Source of the DNA: Amylostereum areolatum
Taxonomy: Eukaryota; Basidiomycota; Agaricomycetes; Russulales; Stereaceae
Length of the DNA: 64,000 bases
Direction: 5' to 3'
Assembly: GCA_012932865.1 (NCBI GenBank)
Contig: SAXG01000030.1
Coordinates: 310,001 to 374,000, forward strand
The notes beneath the pieces are model-generated. The model made no database searches, was not told where the DNA came from, and worked only from the letters and a program-made list of their open reading frames with translations. Positions 31,923-43,945 of this stretch are shown here, piece after piece (position 1 is the stretch's first letter; the number at the start of each line of letters is the position of its first letter). Position numbers and translations under genes: made by a program.

Positions 31923-33863
31923 ATGCCCCCACATCCAAGTGTGAATGACAAGATGGTCAGTATCTGCTGATACTCTGCGATATATCCGCTAACGTGATCT
32001 GGATAGTCGCGTCTCTCATTAAGCAAGGAGAACATCGACATCCATTCGCGGAGTCGTGCCCCGGTGCAGCCTGAGGGTGAGACCCCTGTTGACGAACTGC
32101 ACGACAAGGAAGGACATCCGTTAGTAACAGGTCAAGCTCATAAAACTGATCGTCATGCTTACACAAGTTCGGTGCACAGGATACCGTCGCTCATCGCCCG
32201 TTTTCCCGTCGAGCTCTTGGAAGACATATTCTGCTACATCCCGCTCTACTGGAACTCAAAGGACGAATATCACCACGAACCCGTTGGGTGGCTCGCAATT
32301 CCTCACGTCTGCCGCCTTTGGCGCGACATCACGCTCAACTGTCCCGACTATTGGACAACGATGCCCATAATGCTGAGCAGCCGCTGGGTAGAAGAGGCGA
32401 TGGTGCGTTCGAAGTCGGCCCCTATCACTATCTGTGCGCGCTTCGGAAAACCGCAAGACGGAGAGACCACCCCGCGGAACGTCACCACGCTCCCTAACTG
32501 GAATGCGACCCGCACAGCACTCTTCCGTCTCGACAGGGCACGTGAACTCGTACTCGACACGACCGTTCTCGACCAGAAACATTTTATTCCCAAGTATCGA
32601 CGTGGCGGCGTCCGGGTCCGTCCCGATTTGAGCCCCATCGAACTTCTTTCACGTCAGGCCGCCCCAGAGTTGGAGAAGCTGCACCTTGATCTACCCCCCT
32701 CCTATGGTTACTCTAGCCTCAATGGCATATTCGCAGGCAAGACTCCTTCTAAGCTTCGTTCTATCCACCTTGGACACGGCTTTCTTTCCCGGTCGTTGCG
32801 CTACATTCTCCACGACAATATCTCATCTTTGACATTGAACGATTGTCGCTTCCAGTGGAACTTCGACGCTCTGTCCTGTATCAAGGAGCTTCCGCTGCTG
32901 CGACATCTCGAATTGCGCGGAAATTTCCACCCCAGGGATTCGTCCGTTACCCACACGATATACTCAGTCAAACTCCCCGAGTTAAACTCCTTGCATCTTC
33001 ACGATGTCTTCCCCAGGCCCATGCTCTTCTTTCAGTCGCTTTCCATCCCACCCACGTGCAACGTGATAATCTCCTCGCATCGACACGCAGTCCAACAGTC
33101 CCAAGCTTCGCACTCACCGTCACCACCTGTCCAGTTCGAGACCGGACGGCGGGAGCCATCCATCATCAGTCCTGTTCTGTTCACATCCATAACTCGCTCT
33201 GTGTTCTATCACCACTATGCAGACGCCATCCGCACGGGCGCGGATTTCGACAGATTGTATGTTGTCGTCGACAGACCATCAAACGATGAGGACGTTGTCC
33301 TGCTTCGTTTCACGGCGAAGAAACGCGAGCCCGACAGCGGGTCGGCCGGTGTGGACCCGCTTCCCGGCCTCCTTTCACTATCGTTCATATTGGCTCCGTC
33401 CACCCTCAAAGATATGGTCGGGCTAGTGAGTATCCTACCGGCCACGTCGAAGATTCGCGTTCTAGGGATCGCGACAAATACCGAGGTTTCCGTACTTCCC
33501 ATGATTCGCTCTGCGAAGGACCTCGCCCACCTCCATCTCCGTGGTAACTCCGTGCGGGAATTGTCCGTGCTTCTCGAGAAGCGACGCACAAGCATCGAAG
33601 ACGTCCCCTTCCCGCGCTTGACCGACATCTTCATTGAATCCTTCGACTTCGCACACGGCGGCGACGTGTTTCATGCCCTTCTCCCCGGACTGATTGTATG
33701 GGCACACACGAGCATGCTGCCATGCCGTGTGGTCATCATTGGGTGCGAGCTTGCCATGGAAATGGAGGACTCGTTGCGGGCGATGCTAGGTAGTGTCGTC
33801 TGTCTGGGGCAGGAAACCGCGAGCTGCGGTTGCTTTCCTCACGAAGTCATGCATGAGGTGTAG
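31923..33863 (+). CDS. F-box protein B, intact (609 aa, 3 exons)
   Basis: Exons 31923-31955, 32007-32119, 32180-33863 (1830 nt). MPPHPSVNDKM is followed by a short leader and the F-box SLIARFPVELLEDIFCYIP with VCRLWRDITLNCPDYWTTMP. LRR-like repeats follow (LEKLHLDLPPS, LRSIHLGHGFLS, LRHLELRGNF, LNSLHLHDVF), and the C-terminal IESFDFAHGGDVFHALLPGL is shared with protein A (IEAFDFFDTEDFFDMLLEGL). Intron 2 (60 nt) is a multiple of three, so retention would insert 20 codons without a stop. It lies 173 bp after protein A in the same orientation: a tandem duplicate. The substrate is unknown. Confidence 0.88.
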
Positions 33864-34153
33864 GGACGGCAGCCGTGTATGTCACTTTTCTCCTTCTCTA
33901 TTTCTAGTAGCGGAAAAACCACGCATTGGGTCGTATGGATTCTCTCACCTTGAATGGTCCCCCCGGGCCTCGCACGTCACAATATGCACGAAATTTTCAC
34001 GCTTGACGGACACTGTATACATAGTCAAATCGTCCAAATAGTCATTCGTTCCGTTCGATCCGGAGCTATCTACTAAGCTACATAATTTGCATAATTCCTG
34101 GAATTCAAGTTTCCCCAGGAGTCCGAGTCTTGCATATTTAGTCAACCCCTTCT

Positions 34154-35900
34154 TCACCGCATACTTTGAAAAAACAGCTCGGGTGCTGGCGACGCACGCA
34201 TGCGCGAACAACCGAACGTGATCCTCTCCCGCTTCCAGTGTCGAGGAGCGCGCGGAACGGCGTCGAAGATATAGACGTCCTTCAGCTTCGGGTGGTGCAA
34301 CTCGTAGAAAGCAGGGATGCGCAGGACAATGCAGGTCAAGGCCCGACGGCACGGCAGGACCTCGGGCCACGATGATTCGGAAGTTGCGGGAAGATGGCAC
34401 CTATATCGATCCACTGCTGTTGGAAGCTCCACCTTGGCACGTAGCTGGAGACGGTGAAAGTTATCTTCTTGACGCGTGTGGCGGAGTCGCCAGGGGGGAC
34501 CACCGCTCGTAGAAGCTTCGTAACGCTGTCCTGGACATCGATGGCTGAGGCCCACTTGACGGACAGACGCAGCGACAGGCTCTCGGCGGTCTCAGGATGC
34601 AAGGAGATGTCGGCGAAGGTGTTGGCGCAATTCACGGCGGCCTTGCAGAAAGCTTGTCCCAGTGGATTCACAGTCGTGTACAGATGCTGTAGCTCCGAGC
34701 GCAAGTCGCCCACGCCGTTGTGGATCACGTCTTGAACACGCGCCATACTGATCCAACCGGCGACGTCGGGATCCTCGTTCTGCTCGACGATCAAGTCCAG
34801 CGACAGGACTTTCAGCTTGGGGCCGAAGCCCAAGTGATGGCAGCACGGCCGGCGCGTGATATATGTGGTCCTCCAGGTAGAATTCTCGAAGGTTGTGCAG
34901 CGGGGTCGAATGGCCAGTGTCCGGAGGCCCATCGGCCCACGTCAGGAAGTACGGATCCTGGACCGGAGCGACCGACCCGTCCCAGAGGCGGTCATCTAGA
35001 TAGAGCTTGAGTATCTCCAACGAATGCAGTTCGTACAGTTCGTCACACAAGTCCCAGAGCTCGTCGAACACGCCGTAGAAATCGAGGGTCAACGACACCA
35101 GGCCGCTCGGGAACGAGGGCATGCTGGCGTGGACGTTGGAGATGCGGAAGGTCCGATTGGTAGAGGAAGGTGCGCAGCTTTGGCGTATCGGCGTTCTTTC
35201 CTGGGAGACGTCGGGCGTCGGATGGGTCGGCCATACAGTACTCGAGAACCTCTAGCGAAGGGAAAGACGTCGCGGCCCACCCGTTCAAGAGCGCCCTGAT
35301 ATCCTCGTCGTGAGAGGGAGCGCATATGAGGGACAGCCGCTTGATCCTGTGCGAGTGCCCGTCCCTGATTGTGAGCAGCGCATCGACGTCAGGCCAGTCC
35401 TGCATCGGCTTCAAGTACCAGTCCGCATACACCGTGAGGGGCATGACGCCCTCCTCCCTTCGCGAGCATCTAAGCGCGGTTTCAGCCCACGCGAGTCGTT
35501 TGAGAGGGACGGTCGTCCACAGCTCCGGCACCAGCCGTTCCGCGATGTCCTTCCAGGCCCTGTTCACCTGGGAGATCGCGACGGCGCAGGGGTACTTGAG
35601 CTTGGCCTCGTCCTCTGGAATTATGCTCTCTGCGACGGTGGACAGCACGAGAACGAAGATGTCGATGGGGACCCGATCGAACGGTGAACGGGTCGAAGGT
35701 CCCGGCGGCGGCGGCGCGCGCGCGCGAGAGGCGTGCGCGCTTCGTTCACGCCGCTGGCGACGTTGTGAACGGGCTTGATCGCGACTGGGAGGGCTCCGGC
35801 TCCTCGACCGCCCTTGCCTCCGCCTCACACCCTGGTCCGCCGCCGACGTCCCCGGTTCAGCAGCATTGTTCCGATTCGCGATGCGGCGACTGCGACGCAT
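34154..35900 (-). pseudogene. F-box protein C, decayed copy
   Basis: The start MRRSRRIANRNNAAEPGTSA is followed by an Arg/Ser-rich stretch, the F-box FDRVPIDIFVLVLSTVAE and AISQVNRAWKDIAERLVPELW. The frame breaks at three places. Near 35150 there is a 19-nt insertion bounded by ACCTTCC repeats; without it the frame reads on into ISNVHASMPSFPSGLVSL. Near 34850 (between HAPAVLP and HLGFGPKLKVLSLDLIVEQN) and near 34370 (between DIGAIFPQLPNH and TCIVLRIPAFYELHHPK) there are further shifts. The last segment ends PELFFQSMR and TGA. With three lesions this is a pseudogene. It is inverted relative to copies A and B. Confidence 0.8.
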
Positions 35901-35905
35901 TCTGA

Positions 35906-36019
35906 GGAGAGTTCTGTCGAGGGTCCCGCTAGCGTCAGGTAAGTGATGAGGTGCCAGTGCAAGGAGAGTTCTGTCGAGGGTCCCGCTAGCGTCAGGTAAG
36001 TGATGAGGTGCCAGTGCAA
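35906..36019. repeat. Tandem duplication of a 57-bp unit upstream of F-box C
   Basis: Two identical 57-bp copies (35906-35962 and 35963-36019), each starting GGAGAGTTCTGTCGAGGG and ending GTGCCAGTGCAA, lie directly before the start codon of the F-box C pseudogene (minus strand), in its leader or promoter. Confidence 0.9.
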
Positions 36020-36729
36020 GGAGAGGACGCACCGAGTCTCCAAATCCAAACACCGAGCGATACTCGGCCAGATCGCTGCCGTCCTCGGTTCCAACCCTGC
36101 CCCCCTTTTATACACAAGCGCAGGAAAGACGATGCGAGGCCCTCCGGAGAGTCCTCGACGACGGGCGGTGTGCATGACAAGCACACCCATAAACGCACCC
36201 GAAGGAATTCATTGTTCCCTCGGGACCCATACAATTGCGAAGGAATACTACGCATGCATGGGATGGAAACGAGGACCTGTGAATCTGATGCGCCGACAAC
36301 CGTCAGAAAACAAGAAATGCACTGCTGAAGAGCACGGCAACCCACCGTCGTATCGACGTGGCGAAGAAGTTCGCCGAAGGAAAACAATAGCGTCATAAGC
36401 ATGTCCTCCCAGATCCCACGGCACTTCGTCCGCAACCCGACAACCAGCCACCACAATTGAATATTGACGACCCCTGAGGCCTGAGATCATCCCGAATTCG
36501 AACGCGAAGAAAACAACAACAATCGTACAGCATTTCCTATGTCGAGCAGCGATTACATACACACGGCGTTCGGACTTCGACCCCCTTGCACACCGACTCC
36601 GGGTGCAGACGACCTACCTACCTATCACCCTCAAACGAACAAAAAAGACAGATCCGACCAAGTGGAAGAGCTGCCACTGCCACTGCCAACGCCAAGCACA
36701 GCACACCCGCCCCCGCCCGCCCCCGCCCC
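36020..36729. other. Intergenic, no gene seen
   Basis: Spacer between the 5' side of F-box C and the 3' end of the transcription factor gene. No supported ORF. A CTACCTACCTATC-type run at 36612-36625 is the only visible pattern. Confidence 0.5.
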
Positions 36730-39700
36730 CTATATCTTCAACTTCTCCTCAAAGAAGCCCAAAAGCCCGTGCTCCTCCGCGTCCTCGCCCTGCAGCTCGC
36801 CCATCCGCCGCCGGCACGCCTTCGTCCCCGCGTCCACGTACCAGCCCGTGAGCCGGATGCGCATGAGCTCGTCCCACACCACCGTCGGGCTGCCCTCGCT
36901 CCGGCGCAGGAACAGCCGGATGTGCTGCAGCCAGTTCTTGATCAGGCTGAACTGCGCCGTGGACGTGTCCGTCTGCATCGGCTTCGCCTTCTCCTTCGTG
37001 CTCGGCGGCGGCGGCGGCGGCGGCGGCGCGTACTGGTTGTAGGGCATTGCCGGGGACCTGCTGCTCGTCGCGTTGGCCGAGGGCGAATCGTACGAGCTGG
37101 GCGGCGACGCGGACGCGGACGCGTAGGGGGAGGTCACGAACGGCGACGGCGCGAACGGCGAGAAGCTGTGCCCCGACGAGGACGAGGACGGCTCCTCCTC
37201 CGGCGACGGCGGCTCCGAGGACGGCTCCGGCGGCGCGAACGGGGGCAGGCCCTCCTGGAACGCCAGCAGCAGCAGCTGCCCGAGCCAGTAGAACGGCAGC
37301 GGGTCCGCGGCGTACCCCGGGCCCTGGGCCTTGGGCTCGCCCCCCGCCGCCGCGTCGGACGCGACCGCGGCCGGGCTCTCCGGGTTCTGCAGCCAGAGCT
37401 TCAACCACTTGTGGAGCGCGAGCTGCATGGCGAACACGTGCTCGTCGACCTCCTCCTCCTGCTCCGGCGGGTGGCCGGCCTCCTCCCGCCTCTTCGCCTT
37501 GACGAGCGGCGACTCGCTCGACGCGCACCGCCGCACGAGCTCGCCGATGAGCGCGTGCATGAGCACGAAGTGGCCGAAGGGCGAGACGATGCCGACGTCC
37601 TTCAGGGGCTCCGCCGAGTCCATCGCGCCGCCCTCGAGGCCCAGCGCTGCCATGCCGTGCAGCATGGGCACCCCCAGGATGCGGCGGGGGATCCCGCCGT
37701 AGGCGGACTCGGCGAGGAGCAGCTGGGACCACGCGAAAGGCGATTTCGCCGTCCACAGCGCCTCTTCGCAGGGGAGGGCGAGGACCATCTCTTCCGGGGT
37801 GAACGACGTGGGCAGCCCGAAGAAGATTCGATGGGAGTGGTCGTGGCAGTACACAAGGAGGATGGTCCTGCCCGGGACACGGTAAGTACAGCGACCGCGG
37901 CGGCGAGAAAGGGGAGCGAGAACCGACCGTTTGATAGCCTCGTGGACTGCCCAATCCCTCCAAGCGGCGTCCAGAGCGTCGGGGTCGGGCGAAGGGAAAG
38001 AAGGCATCTTCCAGGACAGGCTGCGCTCCATAACCCTGTTTTGACGGACCATCTATGCCACAGTGTCAGGCCATCGCACACGGCATGAAGCAATGCGGCT
38101 TACGAGAACGAGCATGCCATGGTAGATGTTCGACGCAGCACGCTGTTGGGGACTCTGGTGGAACAATCCGATGGTCTGCAGCAGGATAAGGGTCATGATG
38201 ATGAGAAGCTGGTGCTTCGGGTTCGCCACCGGTTTCGCCTGGTGAAGGAGAGGATGAGCACCGGGGAACTGGAAACGTAGACGTGGACTCACAAACTCTG
38301 TCACCAAGGCCTCCCTCGAGGTAGCCAACGTCTCCTCCACAAACGCCTCCGCGACCTCCGTCTTGACAAAAAGCGCACCGCATGCCTGCATGGCCCGCAC
38401 GAGCATCGCCGGCTTGTACTCCACGCGCAGAGTCGGTGTATGGATGATCGGGATCTGCGGCGAGAACGCCGTCAAGAAGATATGCACTGGTCAGACACTG
38501 CGTTAGCACGCTCAGTAAACGCACACCACCAGGATGGGAAGCGCACAGTAATGCTGCAGTTCCTCCGTCGTTGGGTTCGGCACCTTCTTGGCGGCAGGGG
38601 CCGCTGCCTGGGCCGCGGGCTCTGGTAAAGGTTGGAGCAGCGCGTCGAGTTCCGCCTGGGTGTATGTGGCGTTCTGGCTGCCAGGGAATATGTTCATGAC
38701 CTCTTGGTGCGCCGACACGTACGGTTCGTCGGGCTCGGGCTCCTCCATGATCGACGGGTAGGTCGTCGCGATCATGTCCATCAGCAGCTGGTGGTCGAGG
38801 TCGCCCATGAAGGTCTGTCCGTCGGCAGGTTTCTGCAAGGCCGTTCGCGGGGTTGGGGTTGAACATGCTTTCGAACATTTGTTGGTCCATCGACATCGGG
38901 TCCGGCGCCGCGACGAAGGGCGTGGCGATGTCGTTCGGCAAAGGGTGCGCGGCGTTGGAGGAGGACTCTCCGGACGGGTTTGTGAAGATGCCTCGGAAGA
39001 AGGGCTCGAAGTTGAAGCTGCCGAGGCCGGCGGGGTTGGTCGGGGCAGCTATGTCGGACGGGACGAAGGACGTGAAGGCTCGGGCGTCGAACTGGTGGAA
39101 CGAGGGCATCGTGTTCACCGTCGACTCGACGTCGTTGACGGTGGGAAGCGACATGGCGCCCGGCCTTCCCCTCCCGCCCTGCGCTTGCATGCCGAGGAAG
39201 GCGTCCAGGTTGGCCTCGCTCAACGGCGGTGCGAACGCGCTGCTCGTCTCTTCTATGAGCGAGAGCTCCGGAGACGCCGACGTCTGTGCGTGGTTGGGCC
39301 GGGCGAGCGAACCGGGGTCGAAGCCCGCGCTCCCGTCCACATTCGGGACACCGACGGGCGGGATGCGACGCGAAGGGCCGGCGACGGGCTCTGGCGGGTT
39401 TGCGGCCTCGACCGGGGGCAGATCGTCCGGGTTCTCGGGAGGGTACATGCATTCGCGGCTGCGCGCCTTGCATTTTGAACACGGCTGGCGGAGATCGCAC
39501 TTGACCTTGAGCGCTGCGCATGGTTGGCACGACCGTCGACGGGCGCGGCCGATATTGCTGTTGGCGCTGAGACGTTGGTTAGCTTCGGAGAAGGCTGATA
39601 GACGCTGAGAAGATCGATGATACAGCTCGTGTATCGGTGAGTGAATGGCAGGTGGAGAATTGGGGCGGCGGGGCTGATACGCCCGGGCCTTCTCTGCGTG

Positions 39701-40433
39701 CACGGGAACCCAACGTTCTTCTCGGCGACCATGGACGCAGAGCCAACGGCGCGCCGTTCATCGCATTTCAGAAGGGAAAGGTTGAATCCATGGGATGGAT
39801 GATCGAGGAAGCGCAAAGCATGATAGGGCCAAGTGGGCGAACAAAGCGACGATCGCTGATTTGCTTCGGCCGCCAGTGCGAAACCCCGCACGTGCAGATA
39901 GCCCACCGACCATATCGACCCCCCCCCCCCCCCCCCCGGACGATGGGGCAGGCAAGAACGCGACTCCAAAAACGCCGACCCCCGTGCGCAGAAATAGATG
40001 GGAAAAGCCGCTCGAACGATTGATTGGACGTCCAACGGAGAGCGTAGACGAAGGGGCGACTCACGAATCGGTGCAACTCTTCCTGTGTCTGGCCAGCAAG
40101 TCACTCCTCGTGAACTGGGCCGAACACGCCTGCGCATACATTGTGAAATCGTGGTTCGGATACGGTGAAGAGGCGACGACGGACCTCGCAGCGGTACAAG
40201 CGTTCGTTGGTGTCTGCCGATGCTGTCTGAGCCTTGTGTGAGTCACGCTAGGAGGCGAAGAGCGCACGATTTCGGAGATGCCGGTTCAGATGGGTCGTTC
40301 TCGTGAATTTCGCGGGGCAAAAGGGACAGAGCTTGGTCTGGGGAAGTTGGGGAACGTTGCCCTTGTGCGCGCGCATGCGTGAGACGGTTCCATCTTTCTT
40401 GTATTCGACGGGCGAGGCTGAATCGTCGGCCAT
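36730..40433 (-). CDS. Transcription factor with two C2H2-type fingers plus a Zn2Cys6 cluster (about 956 aa, 8 exons, one frame break)
   Basis: Exons 40433-40268, 40213-40185, 40129-40065, 39566-38547, 38486-38293, 38238-38104, 38052-37928, 37867-36730. Finger 1 is C36-x2-C39-x12-H52-x3-H56 and finger 2 is C64-x2-C67-x12-H80-x3-C84, both interrupted by introns. The Zn2Cys6 cluster is C100-x2-C103-x6-C110-x5-C116-x2-C119-x6-C126. The C-terminal half is the fungal-specific factor region (EELQHYLHIFLTAFSPQIPI, SPFGHFVLMHALIGELVRR). In exon 4 one extra T near 38838 shifts the frame between NPNPANGL and QKPADGQTFMGDL; deleting one base of the TT restores a continuous protein. The 498-bp intron 3 contains a 19-C run. 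It is divergent from the next gene. Confidence 0.88.
39919..39937 (+). repeat. Poly-C homopolymer (19 nt) in intron 3 of the transcription factor
   Basis: Nineteen consecutive C on the plus strand, so poly-G in the transcript. Length is likely unstable and a sequencing-error hotspot. Confidence 0.95.
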
Positions 40434-40896
40434 GAGTTGCACGAAGGAAGGAAAGAGAGCAGCAGAGCGACGACGGCAGCGGCAGAAGAAGGAGGTGGAA
40501 AGAAGAAAGCGGAAACCATCGGGACTCGAATCGCCTGTCGATGCCGAGGCGTACGTACGATAACCGTCCCCATTGGGACTTGTCGGGCTAACGCCGACCG
40601 CTATCGGCGTTACGCCTTTGTCAGCCAGTGGCTCAACGGTGCGCAACTGGCAGTCGCGTACGAATGTACACTACTCCGTCTTCAAAGTCCACGATACAAC
40701 ATCACGTCCTTCTCCTGTCCGGCTCAGGACGAGGATCGGTGGTACTAAACTGTGTGAAGGATACAAAGCTACTTTCCCAGCACGTGATATACGCCGTATT
40801 GTCCAACCACCGCAAGCCTCCACCGAGCCTCCACCACCACCACCCGACATCTTGATACCATCGAACCAAACCTTGTGCTCGACGCAAATCACCACC
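40434..40896. promoter_or_regulatory. Shared divergent promoter region
   Basis: 463 bp between the transcription factor start (minus) and the coiled-coil protein start (plus). No clear TATA box. A CCACC-rich run at 40817-40845 lies just before the plus-strand ATG. Confidence 0.4.
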
Positions 40897-42109
40897 ATGA
40901 GCGACAAGTTCTCCTTTGCCCATTTCGTCACGCTGCACGGCCTCACTCAGCTCCTTTCATCGTCTTCATCTCGCTTCGTCCTCGCATCCTCCCTGTCCTC
41001 GGATGCCTGGACGGTTCACATTGGCCTCGCCGGGGACGGCAGATGGTGGGAGGGATACTGGAGCGAAGAAGACGTCCTCGCTATCGCAGTGCGTATCCTC
41101 ACTACCTCTCCACACCATGCGCGCTCATGCCTTGATATGTGAAGCACAGGGACAGAACAACTCCGCGAAGCACCTCAAAGCATTTGCGCAACGTCTCGAG
41201 TCGACGATCGTGAAGGGAGAAATCGGGCTCTCGGGATGGGATCCCTCGGTGTCGAGGGTGGAAGACATGCAGGTTCGTCGTTGTTCTGTCGGCCACACGC
41301 ATGTGTCCTGACGGTTTGGACAGTTCGTCATCAACCCGAACTCGAAGAAACCGTTGCGCATCGCGCTGCGCGAGATGAGCGCGAAGGAAGCCGCCCGATT
41401 TACCGTCAAGCATCTCGTGTCCGTGCGTAGTCCCCTTCCCCTGCGTCCGTTCCGTCCGTCCTGACCGACGGTGAACAGGTCGCCGAGGAAGCGCGCGCCC
41501 ATGGCTGTCGCCTCTTCGGATCCACCTCGACGTCCACCGCGCCTGTCGCCTCCTCTAGCACCTCCTTCAAGCGCCCGCGCACCCCCACCCCTCCGCGACC
41601 TTCCGCTCCCTCGCGTTCCCCGTCACCAGCGCCCAAGCGACACTCGAAGTCCCTCTTCCGAACCCAGACCAAGAAGGATCCCTTCGCCTCCTCATCGCCC
41701 GCTCCCGAAGAACGCCCCGCAAAGAAGCCCAAGCTGGCGTCCCGCCCCACGCTCAACGCCTCCAAGAGCAGCAGCAAGGCCTCGTCGTCCGCTCTCGCCG
41801 CCCACACCGAGATCGAGCAGCTCCGCCGTGAGCTGGCGCGGGCGAGGTCGCTCCACGAGAAGGCGGAGCAGGAGCATCGCGAGCGGGAGAGGGACCTGAT
41901 GCAGGAGAAGGCGGCGGGCGGGAGCACGGACCTGTTGCGGAGCCGTACGCTCAACACGTCGTTCAGCTCTTGTCCTGTCCATACTGACTTTAGATGCGGC
42001 AGGCACTCTCGTTCCGGCAGCGCAGCGACGGCCAGGCGCGTCCTTGGCGAATCCGAACCAAAAAGCGCGGCGCTACCAGGCCGTAGAGTTCGAGGACGAC
42101 AGCGACTGA
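40897..42109 (+). CDS. Globular head plus coiled-coil protein with basic tail (331 aa, 5 exons)
   Basis: Exons 40897-41088, 41150-41272, 41324-41422, 41479-41944, 41994-42109 (996 nt in phase). The head begins MSDKFSFAHFVTLHGLTQLL and contains RFVLASSLSSDAWTVHIGLA then GRWWEGYWSEEDV, alternating strands with aromatic residues. A helical segment follows (PLRIALREMSAKEAARFTVK then VAEEARAHGCRLFG). Next is a Ser/Pro/Lys-rich linker, a short coiled coil (EIEQLRRELARARSLHEKAE) and an acidic end AVEFEDDSD. A head, coiled coil and disordered basic tail is the layout of the XRCC4/XLF/PAXX superfamily, but no diagnostic motif was recognised, so this is only a suggestion. The nuclear-type basic tail fits a DNA-related role. 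Confidence 0.75.
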
Positions 42110-42541
42110 TGAGTAGCATGTCCTCGGCCTGTCTTTCCCGAGGGTGCGCAAACGGTGAGTGTTACTTTCCGTCTTTCCGTACCTTCCTTGTGCAGATCGC
42201 CAAGCATGACCACCACCATGATTTCGCTTGGTACTTCGCCATTCGTCTCGTTGGTTGTCGTATAGGGTGTCGTGTGGACTCCTGTCGAAGGGCCGATCAC
42301 CTTTTCAATTCAATTACCTTTTGCCCACGAGCCTTGCAATTGCCCTGTCTTTTTTCATCGTATCCTTGGATACCTACTTACATCAGGGCCGTACTGTATT
42401 ACCGTCGAGCTTTCCGACTTCCGAGGCGCACATGACTGCCCGCCCTCGCTTCGTCTTCGGTCTTCCCGACAACTCGCCATTTCATTTTTCGTCGTTCTCC
42501 GACGCCACGATTCCGCCGCCGTCGGTGCCTTTCCCCCTCCC

Positions 42542-42547
42542 TATAAG
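42542..42547 (+). promoter_or_regulatory. TATA box of the GH131 gene
   Basis: TATAAG 74 bp before the ATG at 42616, in an otherwise CT-rich leader. The rest of 42110-42541 holds no gene that can be supported. Confidence 0.55.
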
Positions 42548-42615
42548 TAGTGGGACGTGGCCGCTTCGGACAGCCACCCTCCTCCCCGCGTTGACCCCTC
42601 TCACTTTCCTTCCTT

Positions 42616-43814
42616 ATGCCTGCCATTCCTTCTTTCCTTCGCTTGGGCTTTGCTGCCCTCGCCACGTCCAGCCAGGTGCTGTACGACGGACGGGCTCCGA
42701 GCAACATCACGGCTGCCAACCTTGACGCGTCGTCCGGACCCTACTTGAGGTTCGCTGCTTCTCTCCTCCCATCCATCACGGTCGACTGAAATCGAACCTC
42801 CTTGCTTGTAGTGGTGTAAAAGGGTCGGAAGCTGCAAGCCACGTAGGCGTCGTATCTCTCTGACCCAGAGGCGCATCCTGACCCGCAGCGGCGATGCCAG
42901 TACACCACCTTCCTCGACGCGAGCACCGCTCCTGGCACCCCCTTGTGGCCGGCCCCGGACAACGCGATCTCCATCACCATCGACAACACCTCCATCTTCA
43001 CCCCCGGCGCCAACGCGCCCCAGAACGGCTTCCGCCGCACGGAGCTCATCGCGCAGCCCACGGCGGCGGGCGCGGACCGCAACGCCTTCAACGCCGCGAT
43101 GGAGAGCGGCACGACCGCGTTCCACTTCTCCGTGCAGGCGGACGCGGCGCACCCGCTCAACGTCACGCACGAGTACCAGGTGGTGTGGATTGAGCCCAGC
43201 GACGGCTCGCACGTCTTCGACCTCCAAATCGGTGCGTCCCGCCGCTGCCTGCCCAGCGCACGCGTCGACCGGCTCACGATCCCGTCGTTGTCAGGCACGC
43301 CGTTCAACACCGCCGAGAGCGCGGCGGCCAACTCGCTCCGGATCCGCGCGCACGACGGCACCGTGCTCTTCGCCACCGCCTTCGCCGCCGACACCTGGCA
43401 CAACTTCGCCGTCGCCGTCGACTGGGCCGCGCGCACGCTGCAGACGTTCTACTCGGCCGACGCCGCGCCGCTGAGCCAGGTCACGGACGCGCTCCCGAAC
43501 GCGAGCGCGGGCGCGGGCGCCGCGGGCCAGGGGGACTTCCACTTCGGCGTGTTGAAGGTCCGTCGTTCGCGCGCGCGTCGCCGTCTCACCCACGTGTGCT
43601 CTGCTCATCGAACGCCGCGCTCTGTCTCCAGCTGCCGTTGCCCAACCCGAGCGACACCCCCGCCAACCAGGGCGACGTCGTGCACTTCGGTCTTCAGGAG
43701 GGATCGACGGACGGGCTGTTGTACTCGGGCGTGTTCGTGGAAGGAGCGGAAAACGGCGTCAGCGTTGGAGGGGCCGCGTCGGCGTCGCCTTTCAATGCGG
43801 CTCGGCGACCGTAA
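42616..43814 (+). CDS. Secreted glycoside hydrolase family 131 (313 aa, 5 exons)
   Basis: Exons 42616-42749, 42812-42842, 42901-43231, 43295-43557, 43632-43814 (942 nt). A short signal peptide (MPAIPSFLRLGFAALATSSQ) precedes VLYDGRAPSNITAANLD, the characteristic GH131 N-terminus. The core then reads FTPGANAPQNGFRRTELIAQ, VTHEYQVVWIEPSDGSHVF and FAADTWHNFAVAVDW. The C-terminal strand region is VHFGLQEGSTDGLLYSGVFV. GH131 enzymes have a concanavalin-like fold and cleave beta-1,3/1,4/1,6-glucans. No carbohydrate-binding module is attached. Exon 2 is only 31 nt. Confidence 0.92.
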
Positions 43815-43945
43815 AGTGGGTTTAATTCGGGCGTTGGAGGCTGGTCTGCTAGAGGCTGTCGAGCGAAATCTTGCTTCGTCCCGTAATCCCGATGCCCTTT
43901 GCGCCTGGGTCTTCTCACGTGACCCGCCACGCACTATGTAGATTC

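Noticed and set aside
36586..38088. 500-codon plus-strand frame opposite the transcription factor
   Set aside because: Antisense shadow of the C-terminal exon; almost only Arg, Leu, Gly and Ala.
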